From Aliiglaciecola sp. M165 (GTDB lineage Bacteria; Pseudomonadota; Gammaproteobacteria; Enterobacterales; Alteromonadaceae): 64,000 bases of DNA. The notes under the pieces are model-generated. The model saw only the letters and a list, made by a program, of their open reading frames with translations, made no database searches and was not told the origin of the DNA. A program made the translations under genes and the position numbers. Numbering within the stretch: position 1 is the first letter of the stretch; each line of letters starts with the position of its first letter. This document shows, one piece after another, positions 1 through 6,915 of the stretch. The stretch spans positions 1-64,000 of the forward strand of contig NZ_VKKH01000005.1 in assembly GCF_007197995.1 (NCBI RefSeq), in the 5' to 3' direction.

Positions 1-310
1 CCAACTTTTACAAACCTCGTAACGCATTGTATTTATTGAGTTTTATAAATCGGCAAGATAATAGACTTAAATAATGAAACAACAAAATTAAAATATGAAT
101 CAATATGTGAATAGTTAATTCATATTTTAAGTCAACTTTCGCAGCGCAATTAAATTACCTGGAAGATTTTTACTCTGGAGTTTGTGAAAATTCTGACTCA
201 TTAACGATTAGTGACTGATTTAACGGCATTTTACTAAGAATAAGTCATTGTGATGGTCGAGCTGCGCCGTTATGCTTGGCGGGTATTTAGAAATAAAGAG
301 GATTTTTATC
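1..310. other. AT-rich intergenic region upstream of gspC-like gene
   Basis: No supportable coding frame is seen. The stretch is strongly AT-rich and holds a 13-bp perfect inverted repeat, listed separately. A promoter for the following plus-strand gene probably lies here, but I could not identify a convincing -35/-10 pair. Confidence 0.5.
88..130. repeat. 13-bp perfect inverted repeat
   Basis: The arms TTAAAATATGAAT (88-100) and ATTCATATTTTAA (118-130) are exact reverse complements separated by 17 nt. It could be a weak cruciform, an operator dyad or a terminator arm for a gene left of the window. There is no GC-rich stem or U-tract, so a terminator is unlikely. Confidence 0.6.
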
Positions 311-1132
311 GTGAGTGACAATGCAGGGTCTGCCAGCAAAATTATCTTAGCTACACTTGTTTTGGCAATTGCGGTGTTAAGTTACTTTTTGTTCTCGCAA
401 AATGAACACCAGCCGATTGAATTATCCGACGAAGCAAAATCAAGTTTTTTGGACGACAGTGATGAACCACTCAGTGCTGCAGAGATTGCTCATTCCACTG
501 ACACATTGCCAGAAAGCAATTATCCAAACGCCGAACCGACCAAATTGGAGTTGACCCTATTGGGTGTTGTGGCAAGCAATATAGAAACAGAATCATCAGC
601 CACGATTCAATCTCGTCTGCAAGTTCGAACTTACTTCATTGAGGATCAAATTGCTTACACAAACGCCATCATCAAAGAAATACGAAATGATCGAGTGGTA
701 CTTGATAATGATGGAAAAATCGAAGTCCTCAGACTTCAAGGCACAAAGACGAGCGAAGGTGATATCAGCACTAATAATGAAACTCGTGAAACAACTGAGC
801 AAGATCAATCTCTAGAACAAGCAATTGGGAACCGTCCCAAGGAACTGGAACACATTGTTCGTTTAGTCCCCGTTGATGAGAACAATTCATCGCAAGGCTA
901 CAGCGTAGTGCCTGGCCTTAATCCGAAACTATTCAGAGCTGCACGTTTTCAACCTGGTGACGTTTTACAAACTGTAAATGGAATAGACGTGAATACTGAA
1001 GAGGGTCTCGAACAAATACAACAACTGATTCCGAACGCGATGACACTGGTATTTAGCGTGTTAAGAGGAGGAAGAACCATCAATTTGTATTTGGATATTC
1101 CTTCGGAAGGATTGAATATTAAGAAAAACTAA
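311..1132 (+). CDS. GspC-like type II secretion inner-membrane protein with C-terminal PDZ domain (orphan)
   Basis: The GTG at 311 is preferred because AGAGGA lies about 8 nt upstream. An in-frame upstream ATG at 272 has no such site. The protein (273 aa) has a short cytoplasmic N-terminus, one transmembrane helix (about residues 10-29) and an acidic linker. A GspC homology-region block follows (about 78-145, with LTLLGVVAS and RVVLDNDGK), then a PDZ domain (about 195-265, with RFQPGDVLQTVNGIDV). GspC normally links the inner-membrane platform to the GspD secretin and is the first gene of a gsp operon. Here no gspD follows; the next locus is an opposing tRNA operon. It may serve a remote secretion system or have a different clamp role. 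The family call is good; the function is inferred. Confidence 0.7.
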   Translation: MSDNAGSASKIILATLVLAIAVLSYFLFSQNEHQPIELSDEAKSSFLDDSDEPLSAAEIAHSTDTLPESNYPNAEPTKLELTLLGVVASNIETESSATIQSRLQVRTYFIEDQIAYTNAIIKEIRNDRVVLDNDGKIEVLRLQGTKTSEGDISTNNETRETTEQDQSLEQAIGNRPKELEHIVRLVPVDENNSSQGYSVVPGLNPKLFRAARFQPGDVLQTVNGIDVNTEEGLEQIQQLIPNAMTLVFSVLRGGRTINLYLDIPSEGLNIKKN

Positions 1133-1163
1133 CACTGAAAGTGTTTGAATGGACGAGCAAGGG

Positions 1164-1206
1164 AAAAAATCCGCTCTAAGGCAGCAAACTGCTAAGTAAT
1201 GGATTT
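1164..1206 (-). terminator. Rho-independent terminator of the tRNA operon
   Basis: Read on the minus strand just after tRNA-Leu, AAATCC pairs with GGATTT around an inner GCAG-TTTG-CTGC hairpin. It ends in a run of six Ts. The position directly behind the last tRNA fits the 3' end of the tRNA transcript. Confidence 0.65.
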
Positions 1207-1225
1207 ATACTGAACGTCAACAAGA

Positions 1226-1310
1226 TGGTGCGGAAGGAGAGACTTGAACTCTCACGCCGTGAAGCACTGGAACCTAAATCCAGCGTGTCTACCAATTCCA
1301 CCACTTCCGC
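1226..1310 (-). tRNA. tRNA-Leu (anticodon UAG)
   Basis: A full cloverleaf can be drawn: acceptor GCGGAAG with CTTCCGC, discriminator A and encoded CCA, a long class II variable arm, and anticodon loop TTTAGGT giving UAG. The length of 85 nt is normal for tRNA-Leu. It is the last gene of a four-tRNA minus-strand operon, 3 nt after tRNA-His. Confidence 0.95.
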
Positions 1311-1313
1311 AAG

Positions 1314-1390
1314 TGGGGTGGGCGATGGGGCTTGAACCCACGACCACCGGAATCACAATCCGGGGCTCTACCAACTGAGCTACGCCCACC
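1314..1390 (-). tRNA. tRNA-His (anticodon GUG)
   Basis: Acceptor GTGGGCG pairs with CGCCCAC. The extra 5' G (G-1) faces the C73 discriminator, the hallmark recognised by histidyl-tRNA synthetase. The anticodon loop TTGTGAT gives GUG, and CCA is encoded. It lies between tRNA-Arg and tRNA-Leu. Confidence 0.95.
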
Positions 1391-1473
1391 ACTGTGTTTA
1401 CCTGTTTTACACTATTTTATTTTTACTTGCCAGATTTTTGCGAGCCCTTAAGATTTTAATCCTTCCGGTCGCA

Positions 1474-1550
1474 TGGCGCGTCCGGCAGGATTCGAACCTG
1501 CGACCACCCGCTTAGAAGGCGGGTGCTCTATCCAGCTGAGCTACGGACGC
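1474..1550 (-). tRNA. tRNA-Arg (anticodon UCU)
   Basis: Acceptor GCGTCCG pairs with CGGACGC, the discriminator is G and CCA is encoded. Anticodon loop CTTCTAA gives UCU, which reads AGA and AGG codons. The length is 77 nt. It is the second gene of the tRNA operon. Confidence 0.95.
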
Positions 1551-1576
1551 TCGACGAATCAAAGCAAATAAAAAAA

Positions 1577-1653
1577 TGGTCGGTGAGACAGGATTCGAAC
1601 CTGCGACCCCTTGGACCCAAACCAAGTGCGCTACCAAGCTGCGCTACTCACCG
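1577..1653 (-). tRNA. tRNA-Pro (anticodon UGG)
   Basis: Acceptor CGGTGAG pairs with CTCACCG, the discriminator is A and CCA is encoded. Anticodon loop TTTGGGT gives UGG. It is the promoter-proximal gene of the Pro-Arg-His-Leu operon. E. coli has a related group (argX-hisR-leuT-proM) in a different order. Confidence 0.95.
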
Positions 1654-1693
1654 AACCTACGTAGCAATAATTCCTCATCGCTACGGGGGGCGC

Positions 1694-1722
1694 ATATTAC
1701 CCACTTGCCCTAATGTCGTCAA
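1694..1722 (-). promoter_or_regulatory. Sigma-70 promoter of the tRNA operon with GC-rich discriminator
   Basis: On the minus strand TTGACG (1717-1722) is followed by a 17-nt spacer and TAATAT (1694-1699), then GCGCCCCCC. Near-consensus hexamers at ideal spacing plus a GC-rich discriminator are typical of stable-RNA promoters under ppGpp/DksA (stringent) control. The first tRNA begins about 40 nt downstream. Confidence 0.85.
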
Positions 1723-1813
1723 ACACTTTTTTCGACAAACTTTCTAGTTGCTTGTTTTTAACTCAATTTCATCCTTTTTTGAGCTAAATTGCATTGCATT
1801 TCTTCAAACAGGA

Positions 1814-2074
1814 TTATTGCAATAACTCATGGCTCGCTGGCAATTTATTTTTTACCCAGACCGCCAAACGATGTTTCATACTGAGTAAATCTTCTGAGTC
1901 ACTGGGTAAAGGAGCAACCAATTTATCATTGACCAACAATCGATAAATAATTTCGACTTTTTCTTTTTGTCCCATCGTTGCGCTAAACCCGGTGTAACCA
2001 CGGTTTTTTGAATAGGTTTCTCCCACAGAGAGCGCGAGCTTTAGAAGTTGTGCCTCATTTTTAAGCTTTTTCAT
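1814..2074 (-). CDS. Small DUF5062-like protein
   Basis: An 86-aa, lysine-rich soluble protein with no signal peptide or membrane segment. Its general pattern (N-terminal KNEAQLLKLAL, central KVEIIYRLLVNDKL, C-terminal MKHRLAVWV) resembles the DUF5062 family found in Vibrionales and Alteromonadales, whose function I do not know. It starts 9 nt after the stop of the YgjV/GNAT-like gene in the same direction, so the two are probably cotranscribed. The family name is from recall. Confidence 0.55.
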   Translation of the reverse strand: MKKLKNEAQLLKLALSVGETYSKNRGYTGFSATMGQKEKVEIIYRLLVNDKLVAPLPSDSEDLLSMKHRLAVWVKNKLPASHELLQ

Positions 2075-2083
2075 TTATTCAAC

Positions 2084-2719
2084 TCAATTTGTTTGCCCAT
2101 CATAGGACCATATACCATTCTTCTTTGGAGAAAAACCAAGTTGTTGTAAATAGTGTTCGTGCTCTGTGCTATCTGCTTTGGCAAAAATTTGTTCGTAGCC
2201 CGTAACTTTTTTAAGCTGCTGACCTTGCGCAAGCACAAACTGACCAAGTCGACACTCACGGTATTCAGGCACGACAAAATCAAAGTCGACCATAAAGCTG
2301 TTTTCTTCAACCGGGAAACCCGACAATAAACCAACAACTTCGGTGTTTTCCATCATGAAATAATAGCGTCGATTTGGCTCATCCATTTTTTTGAAAAAAC
2401 GCGGAAAAAAATGATCAACTTCAGCTTTGTGATAATTTAAGAAGAAATCAACATAGTTAGAGGGCATGCTGACTTCCAGTACCGAAAAGTGAGTTTCAGC
2501 CTGTAATAGCATCTTACGCAAATACACAATGTTGGTTAAGGCTATGAAGCCGTTGAGCAATGCAACGGGCGTGGCGCCAATGATCACTCCGTAGACACAA
2601 AACGATGATGCGCCAAACAAATTAAACCATCTGAGCTTAATGATAGAACTGCGTGTTAATGAATAAGCGATAAGAGCCGATGCGCAATAACCGAAGATTT
2701 CAACGCCTGAAAATTCCAA
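2084..2719 (-). CDS. YgjV-like membrane domain fused to a GNAT-type acetyltransferase domain
   Basis: In this 211-aa protein the N-terminal 75 residues form about three hydrophobic helices (starting EIFGYCASALIAYSLTRSS) that resemble the small inner-membrane YgjV family. The C-terminal 130 residues resemble a GNAT fold, with a beta-strand pattern around YYFMMENTEVVGLL and FDFVVPEYRECRLGQFVL and a terminal LGFSPKKNGIW. The classic GNAT R/QxxGxG/A acetyl-CoA loop is degenerate (RECRLGQ), so activity is uncertain. It lies upstream of the DUF5062-like gene and is divergent from folD. The substrate is unknown. Confidence 0.6.
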   Translation of the reverse strand: MEFSGVEIFGYCASALIAYSLTRSSIIKLRWFNLFGASSFCVYGVIIGATPVALLNGFIALTNIVYLRKMLLQAETHFSVLEVSMPSNYVDFFLNYHKAEVDHFFPRFFKKMDEPNRRYYFMMENTEVVGLLSGFPVEENSFMVDFDFVVPEYRECRLGQFVLAQGQQLKKVTGYEQIFAKADSTEHEHYLQQLGFSPKKNGIWSYDGQTN

Positions 2720-2893
2720 TGATTCTGTTCCTTTACGAATGTCTTAATACGTTCTACACATTATATTGCGAGCGTAAAAATGATGAGACCGCAAATTATA
2801 CTGCATTTTTGAATGGGTCAGTGTGAATATTTGAACCATCAGCGTTGCGATAATCCCTCAGGGTATGGGACAATATCCTAATTCTCCTTTTCA

Positions 2894-3760
2894 ATGTCTC
2901 AAAAAATGCCAGCTCAAATTATCAATGGAAAATCTATCGCCAAACAAGTGCGTGAAAACGTAGCCTCCCAGGTTGAAGCAATAACCGCCGCGGGGAAACG
3001 CGCGCCGGGTTTAGCGGTCATTAAAGTCGGTAGCGATCCGGCTTCAGGGGTGTACGTTGCCAATAAGCGCAGAGCTTGCGAAGAAGTTGGCTTTGTTGAT
3101 CGAGCTTACGATTTACCAGCCAATACGTCACAAAGTGATTTGCTTAACTTGGTTGATGACTTAAACAAAGATGACAACGTAGACGGCATACTTGTGCAGT
3201 TACCACTTCCAGCTGGCTTAAACGCTGAGCAAGTTTTGGAAAGAATACAACCCGATAAAGATGTTGATGGCTTCCATCCATACAATATCGGCCGTCTGGT
3301 GCAGCGTATGCCCGCACTGAGGCCTTGCACGCCTAAAGGCATAATGACCTTAATTGAGTCTACAAAACGCCCTGCAAAAGGCCTGGATGCGGTCATAGTT
3401 GGAGCTTCCAACATTGTTGGACGTCCAATGTCATTGGAGCTGCTTTTAGCCGGATGCACAGTGACCACTTGTCATAAGTTCACCCAGGATCTAAAAAGTC
3501 ATGTAGAACGTGCAGACATACTTGTGGTTGCCGTAGGTAAAGCCGAATTTATTCCGGGCGATTGGGTTAAACCTGGTGCAATCGTAATCGATGTTGGCAT
3601 TAACCGCCAAGCAGATGGTTCATTGGTTGGTGATGTAGAGTTTGATGTTGCTAAAGACAGAGCGGGTTGGATAACGCCCGTGCCCGGCGGTGTTGGTCCT
3701 ATGACGGTCGCCAGCCTGATCGAAAACACCTTGGAAGCCTACGTAAAATATCGCTCGTAA
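2894..3760 (+). CDS. folD: Bifunctional methylenetetrahydrofolate dehydrogenase / methenyltetrahydrofolate cyclohydrolase FolD
   Basis: FolD interconverts 5,10-methylene-, 5,10-methenyl- and 10-formyl-tetrahydrofolate in the cytoplasm using NADP. The 288-aa length is normal. The catalytic pair Tyr54 and Lys58 is in [10 protein letters not shown]. The Rossmann segment is [11 protein letters not shown], and the family signature [10 protein letters not shown] is near the C-terminus. The ATG at 2894 has a weak ribosome-binding site; a second in-frame ATG is at 2906. The stop codon overlaps the next start (TAATG), so translation of the DUF1415 gene is probably coupled. Confidence 0.96.
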   Translation: MSQKMPAQIINGKSIAKQVRENVASQVEAITAAGKRAPGLAVIKVGSDPASGVYVANKRRACEEVGFVDRAYDLPANTSQSDLLNLVDDLNKDDNVDGILVQLPLPAGLNAEQVLERIQPDKDVDGFHPYNIGRLVQRMPALRPCTPKGIMTLIESTKRPAKGLDAVIVGASNIVGRPMSLELLLAGCTVTTCHKFTQDLKSHVERADILVVAVGKAEFIPGDWVKPGAIVIDVGINRQADGSLVGDVEFDVAKDRAGWITPVPGGVGPMTVASLIENTLEAYVKYRS

Positions 3761-4323
3761 TGTCACAGCACACACCTAGCGAATCGGAACAGGCGATTGG
3801 CGCCACTAAGGCGTGGGTTGATGCTGTAGTTGTTGGCCTTAATTTCTGCCCATTTGCGAAACGTGAAGTGGTTGCCAACAGCATTCGCTATGAATACTTG
3901 CATAAATACCAAAAAAGTCATTTAAAACAATTCCTTGAACGTGAGATACAGCTTTTAAACGCTAATACAGATATTGAGACCACTCTGCTGATCTTTGGTA
4001 CAGGATTGGAAGGCTTCTATGATTATTTGGATGCGTTAGATATCGCAGATGAATGGATAGATAATTCAGGCCACAGGGGCACTTATCAAATCGCTAGCTT
4101 TCATCCCGACTATATTTTTGAAGGTGAATTGTCTAATTCGCCAGCAAATTACACAAATCGTTCGCCTTTTCCTATGTTTCATCTTCTCCGAGAGAGCAGT
4201 TTGGAAAAAGCCATTCATGCCCACAAAAACCCTGAGCAGATCCCCATCGACAATATCCGTATGGCGACCAGTTTAGGCGAAGACAAACTAAAAGCCCTGT
4301 TAAGAGCTTGTTTAGCTCAATAA
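3760..4323 (+). CDS. DUF1415 family protein
   Basis: A 187-aa protein whose ATG shares one base with the folD stop codon (TAATG). This coupling decides the start over an upstream in-frame frame that would overlap folD. It carries the conserved LNFCPFAKREV motif with a cysteine near residue 27, and SFHPDYIFEG and NRSPFPMFHLLRE blocks typical of DUF1415. It is cytoplasmic and of unknown function. A hairpin terminator follows at once, so folD-DUF1415 is a two-gene operon. Confidence 0.85.
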   Translation: MSQHTPSESEQAIGATKAWVDAVVVGLNFCPFAKREVVANSIRYEYLHKYQKSHLKQFLEREIQLLNANTDIETTLLIFGTGLEGFYDYLDALDIADEWIDNSGHRGTYQIASFHPDYIFEGELSNSPANYTNRSPFPMFHLLRESSLEKAIHAHKNPEQIPIDNIRMATSLGEDKLKALLRACLAQ

Positions 4324-4359
4324 AAAAGCCGCTTAACTCAATGAGCTAAACGGCTTTTA
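4323..4359. terminator. Bidirectional Rho-independent terminator
   Basis: AAAAGCCG pairs with CGGCTTTT around an inner TTA-CTCA/TGAG-TAA stem, flanked by A and T tracts on both sides. It separates the plus-strand folD operon from the convergent metalloprotease gene and can serve both. Confidence 0.8.
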
Positions 4360-4377
4360 AATTTGCTTGATAGGGTG

Positions 4378-5565
4378 TTATTTGGCTTTATTTCTTCTAC
4401 GTGACGTTGCGCCGAACAGGCCAAGGCCGAGCAACATGATAGATACGGTCGCAGGTGCGTTAACCGATGTCACACCAAATAACTCTGTACCTGCAAAGGT
4501 ACGATCTCTGTCATTGAACACGTCATAGCTAATATTCCAACCCATTGCATCGTATGCAGCCAAATCAAGCGAAGTGACTTCAGTACCTGTACCAAAACTC
4601 ACAGTTGGATCAAGCAGACCCAAGGGTGGAGCTATATCTTTCCAGTGACTTGCCTGACGCCCGTCTCCGAAGGTTCTACCCGTAGAGAAGAAACCGGCTC
4701 CTGAGCCTGCAGTAAAAACAGAGGCTCCACCATCAATGGAAAAGTAAGGTGCTTCATTCGTCATAAAGTCTCCACCAACCGCCCAATCCAAAGCGCCCTG
4801 AGCTGCACTGTCAGCACTATAGCGGAATAGATCTAATGCACTCATGATGGCGAAATTACCAATATCTCCCCCAAAGCCAGTGTTTATATCATAAACATCG
4901 ACCCCAGAGACAAAGCCTAGTGCATGTCCAATTTCATGAATTGCTACACCAATAAAATCGATTTTGTCTCCATCAATGCCGTCTTGCGGATTAAAATCAA
5001 AAGCAAAATCACTACTGAATGTCACAGTTCCATCAGCCCCAGCAGCATCCGCTGCCAGCAAACCAACGGCTTTTAACACAGCAGTATTAGCGGCCAAAAA
5101 TGAGTTGTTAGCTCCACCATCACTGTCGAGAGCACGGGATACAGGCAAAGCGACACCTGTACCATCGGGACGCGGAGCGGAAATTAAAGCGTCTACTGCC
5201 GCTGAGCCACCAGCGGTGGACGCTACCAAATTCGGCATTACTAAATTTGAGTCCAAATTTGTTGTACCTGTGGCCTGAAGGGCATTAACAAATTGTCCAA
5301 GGTCTGCGACTAATCGAGAACTACCTGTAGAGCCCAAAACATTGGGTGGAAGCCCTCCAAAACCGACATCTAGATTAACTTCAACGTCGTTTGAGATGAC
5401 ATTTTCCCAAAACGCGCTGGCTACTGAGAATCCATAAAACGCTTGGGTTCCCATTTCAACACCGCCAGTGTTGTTTAAATTGATCACAAGTGCTTGTGCG
5501 GGTGACAAGGCAGCGGCACTGCATAAGGCTGCGACACTGACGCTGAGTAATTTTAATTTCTTCAC
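4378..5565 (-). CDS. Exported HEIGH-type metalloprotease with PEP-CTERM-like sorting tail
   Basis: The start is GTG at 5565 with AGAGGT just upstream. The 395-aa product has a Sec signal peptide (MKKLKLLSVSVAALCSAAAL, probable cleavage after PAQA). It has a zinc-protease motif HEIGHALGF (about residues 211-219), and DAMGWNI near residue 343 as seen in secreted PEP-CTERM metalloproteases. The tail reads NAPATVSIMLLGLGLFGAT then SRRR: a short motif, a hydrophobic helix and an arginine cluster. This is the exosortase-recognised architecture, although the usual PEP triplet is replaced by APA. It is probably processed at the inner membrane and released or surface-attached. Substrate unknown. Confidence 0.85.
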   Translation of the reverse strand: MKKLKLLSVSVAALCSAAALSPAQALVINLNNTGGVEMGTQAFYGFSVASAFWENVISNDVEVNLDVGFGGLPPNVLGSTGSSRLVADLGQFVNALQATGTTNLDSNLVMPNLVASTAGGSAAVDALISAPRPDGTGVALPVSRALDSDGGANNSFLAANTAVLKAVGLLAADAAGADGTVTFSSDFAFDFNPQDGIDGDKIDFIGVAIHEIGHALGFVSGVDVYDINTGFGGDIGNFAIMSALDLFRYSADSAAQGALDWAVGGDFMTNEAPYFSIDGGASVFTAGSGAGFFSTGRTFGDGRQASHWKDIAPPLGLLDPTVSFGTGTEVTSLDLAAYDAMGWNISYDVFNDRDRTFAGTELFGVTSVNAPATVSIMLLGLGLFGATSRRRNKAK

Positions 5566-5828
5566 AACTTACCTCTTTTTCCATTCTTTGTGGCTTGCGA
5601 CTGGGTCAGTAAAGTACAACTCCATCTCTTTACGGTCATTTTTTTAACCCTACAAAATGCAGCAATATATGGACCACCAAATGTAGTCTATTGAAATATA
5701 AAGAATTTAAAATTTATGTCGCGATTTAGCAGCACTGTACTCGCCTGAAATGTAAAAATAGTTGACACTTCTATTGAGTAGTAAACATGATGATTAATTG
5801 TGGCTTTGATGTCGATGTGTAACAACGT
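5566..5828. other. Intergenic region between metalloprotease and Gld-type operon
   Basis: No coding frame is supportable. It contains the promoter region of the metalloprotease, including a candidate sigma-54 element listed separately, and borders the terminator of the ABC operon. Confidence 0.5.
5661..5676 (-). promoter_or_regulatory. Candidate sigma-54 (-24/-12) promoter for the PEP-CTERM-like metalloprotease
   Basis: On the minus strand TGGTCCATATATTGCT has the invariant GG and GC dinucleotides separated by exactly 10 nt and a perfect TTGCT -12 box; the -24 box matches 4 of 6 (TGGTCC against TGGCAC). It lies about 95 bp upstream of the GTG start. RpoN-dependent control of PEP-CTERM genes is known in Zoogloea. 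A single short match can arise by chance. Confidence 0.4.
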
Positions 5829-5865
5829 AAAAGAACTGCTTTTAAGTGCGGGCAGTTAAAAGCAG
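5829..5865 (-). terminator. Terminator of the Gld-type ABC operon
   Basis: A 10-bp perfect stem CTGCTTTTAA / TTAAAAGCAG with a 10-nt loop is followed on the minus strand by TTCTTTTA. It lies 12 nt after the DUF4340 gene stop. Confidence 0.65.
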
Positions 5866-5877
5866 CTCATTTGTAAC

Positions 5878-6915
5878 TTAATCGCCAGATGGCGCTTCAC
5901 CTTCGTCAATAGAAGGTATTTCTGGAGTATCGGATTCAACGGCAGGGATTTCAACGAAGTCATCCAATCCTTTGTTAAGTTGACCAAATGCAAAGCTAGA
6001 AATTTTGTACGTTTGGCCATTCCAATAACGGGCGGCATCTGGATTGACAGATTCAAACTTCGCAAAATACTGTTCATCGATTTCAGTAACCGACAGTAAA
6101 ATTGTCAGGCCATCATCCATCGAGACCTCAAAACTGGCGTCGATGTCATTCGCTTGCCAAAGCTCATTCTCGAGGTTTTCAATTCCGTCAAAATTTAACG
6201 AGGTGATATTGTTAACAAAGCCATCAAGAATCGAATCGTATTTGAGTGTTTGACCTTCAGGAATGTCAGATAAAGCAAAAGTCATTTCGTCATTTTGCTG
6301 TTTGATAATTGAAAAAGATTTAGAGTCGGTTCGCTTCACAGCGATTATGCTTTGAGGATCGACATCCAAAATAGGTTGTTTGAGCCAATCCACTTTATCT
6401 GTAGGTAGATTTATCACCCTATCAAGCAACCAGGTTTGGTTTTCGCCAACTTTTCTTATGTAAGAACCTTGCCCGGAGTTGGCCACTATTCCCACTAAGA
6501 CCTGGTAACTATCACCTGCAGCTTCGATTTGAATCAACGCTGCTTGGCTATCAGTTTGCTCAACGTCCAACAGCCCTAAACGTGAAAAGTTTTCCGATTT
6601 TGCAGTTTTTGATTCAAATAAAACGGCCCTAGTTAGGCTCTCGGCCAAATCAGTTAGCGACTGTTGGTCAATAGGATAATTAATTGTTGGCTGTTGAAGC
6701 TGTGTTCGCCAACCATCACGAGTGCGCCTGGCGTCGATCACTACACCGTCGGCTCTCGACACTTTAACCCGGTCTATCTTGTCTGCATTTTCAAGCAACC
6801 TGGGATAGAGCAAGGTTTTTTCCGGCGCTTGCTCCATTGACTTGATATACAAGAAATATGCTGCAGCACACACACTGACCAATAAAACCAGAAGGGATAA
6901 AATTTGTTTATTCAT
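5878..6915 (-). CDS. DUF4340 domain protein, last gene of Gld-type ABC operon
   Basis: A 345-aa protein with one N-terminal membrane anchor (about residues 4-22), then a large extracytoplasmic domain. The pattern (ADKIDRVKVSRADGVVIDARR, WLLDRVINLPTDKVDWLKQPILDVD) fits DUF4340, a beta-rich repeat domain commonly encoded behind GldG-like proteins. Its start overlaps the gldG-like stop by one base (TAATG). It is probably an accessory periplasmic subunit of the ABC system; the biochemical role is unknown. The C-terminus is acidic and low in complexity. Confidence 0.8.
   Translation of the reverse strand: MNKQILSLLVLLVSVCAAAYFLYIKSMEQAPEKTLLYPRLLENADKIDRVKVSRADGVVIDARRTRDGWRTQLQQPTINYPIDQQSLTDLAESLTRAVLFESKTAKSENFSRLGLLDVEQTDSQAALIQIEAAGDSYQVLVGIVANSGQGSYIRKVGENQTWLLDRVINLPTDKVDWLKQPILDVDPQSIIAVKRTDSKSFSIIKQQNDEMTFALSDIPEGQTLKYDSILDGFVNNITSLNFDGIENLENELWQANDIDASFEVSMDDGLTILLSVTEIDEQYFAKFESVNPDAARYWNGQTYKISSFAFGQLNKGLDDFVEIPAVESDTPEIPSIDEGEAPSGD

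Noticed and set aside
1523-1747. Plus-strand 74-codon frame across the tRNA genes
   Set aside because: It is antisense to tRNA-Arg and tRNA-Pro and simply reflects tRNA sequence without a stop.
3106-3468. 120-codon minus-strand frame inside folD
   Set aside because: It lies wholly within a well-supported gene on the other strand, with no ribosome-binding site or recognisable family.
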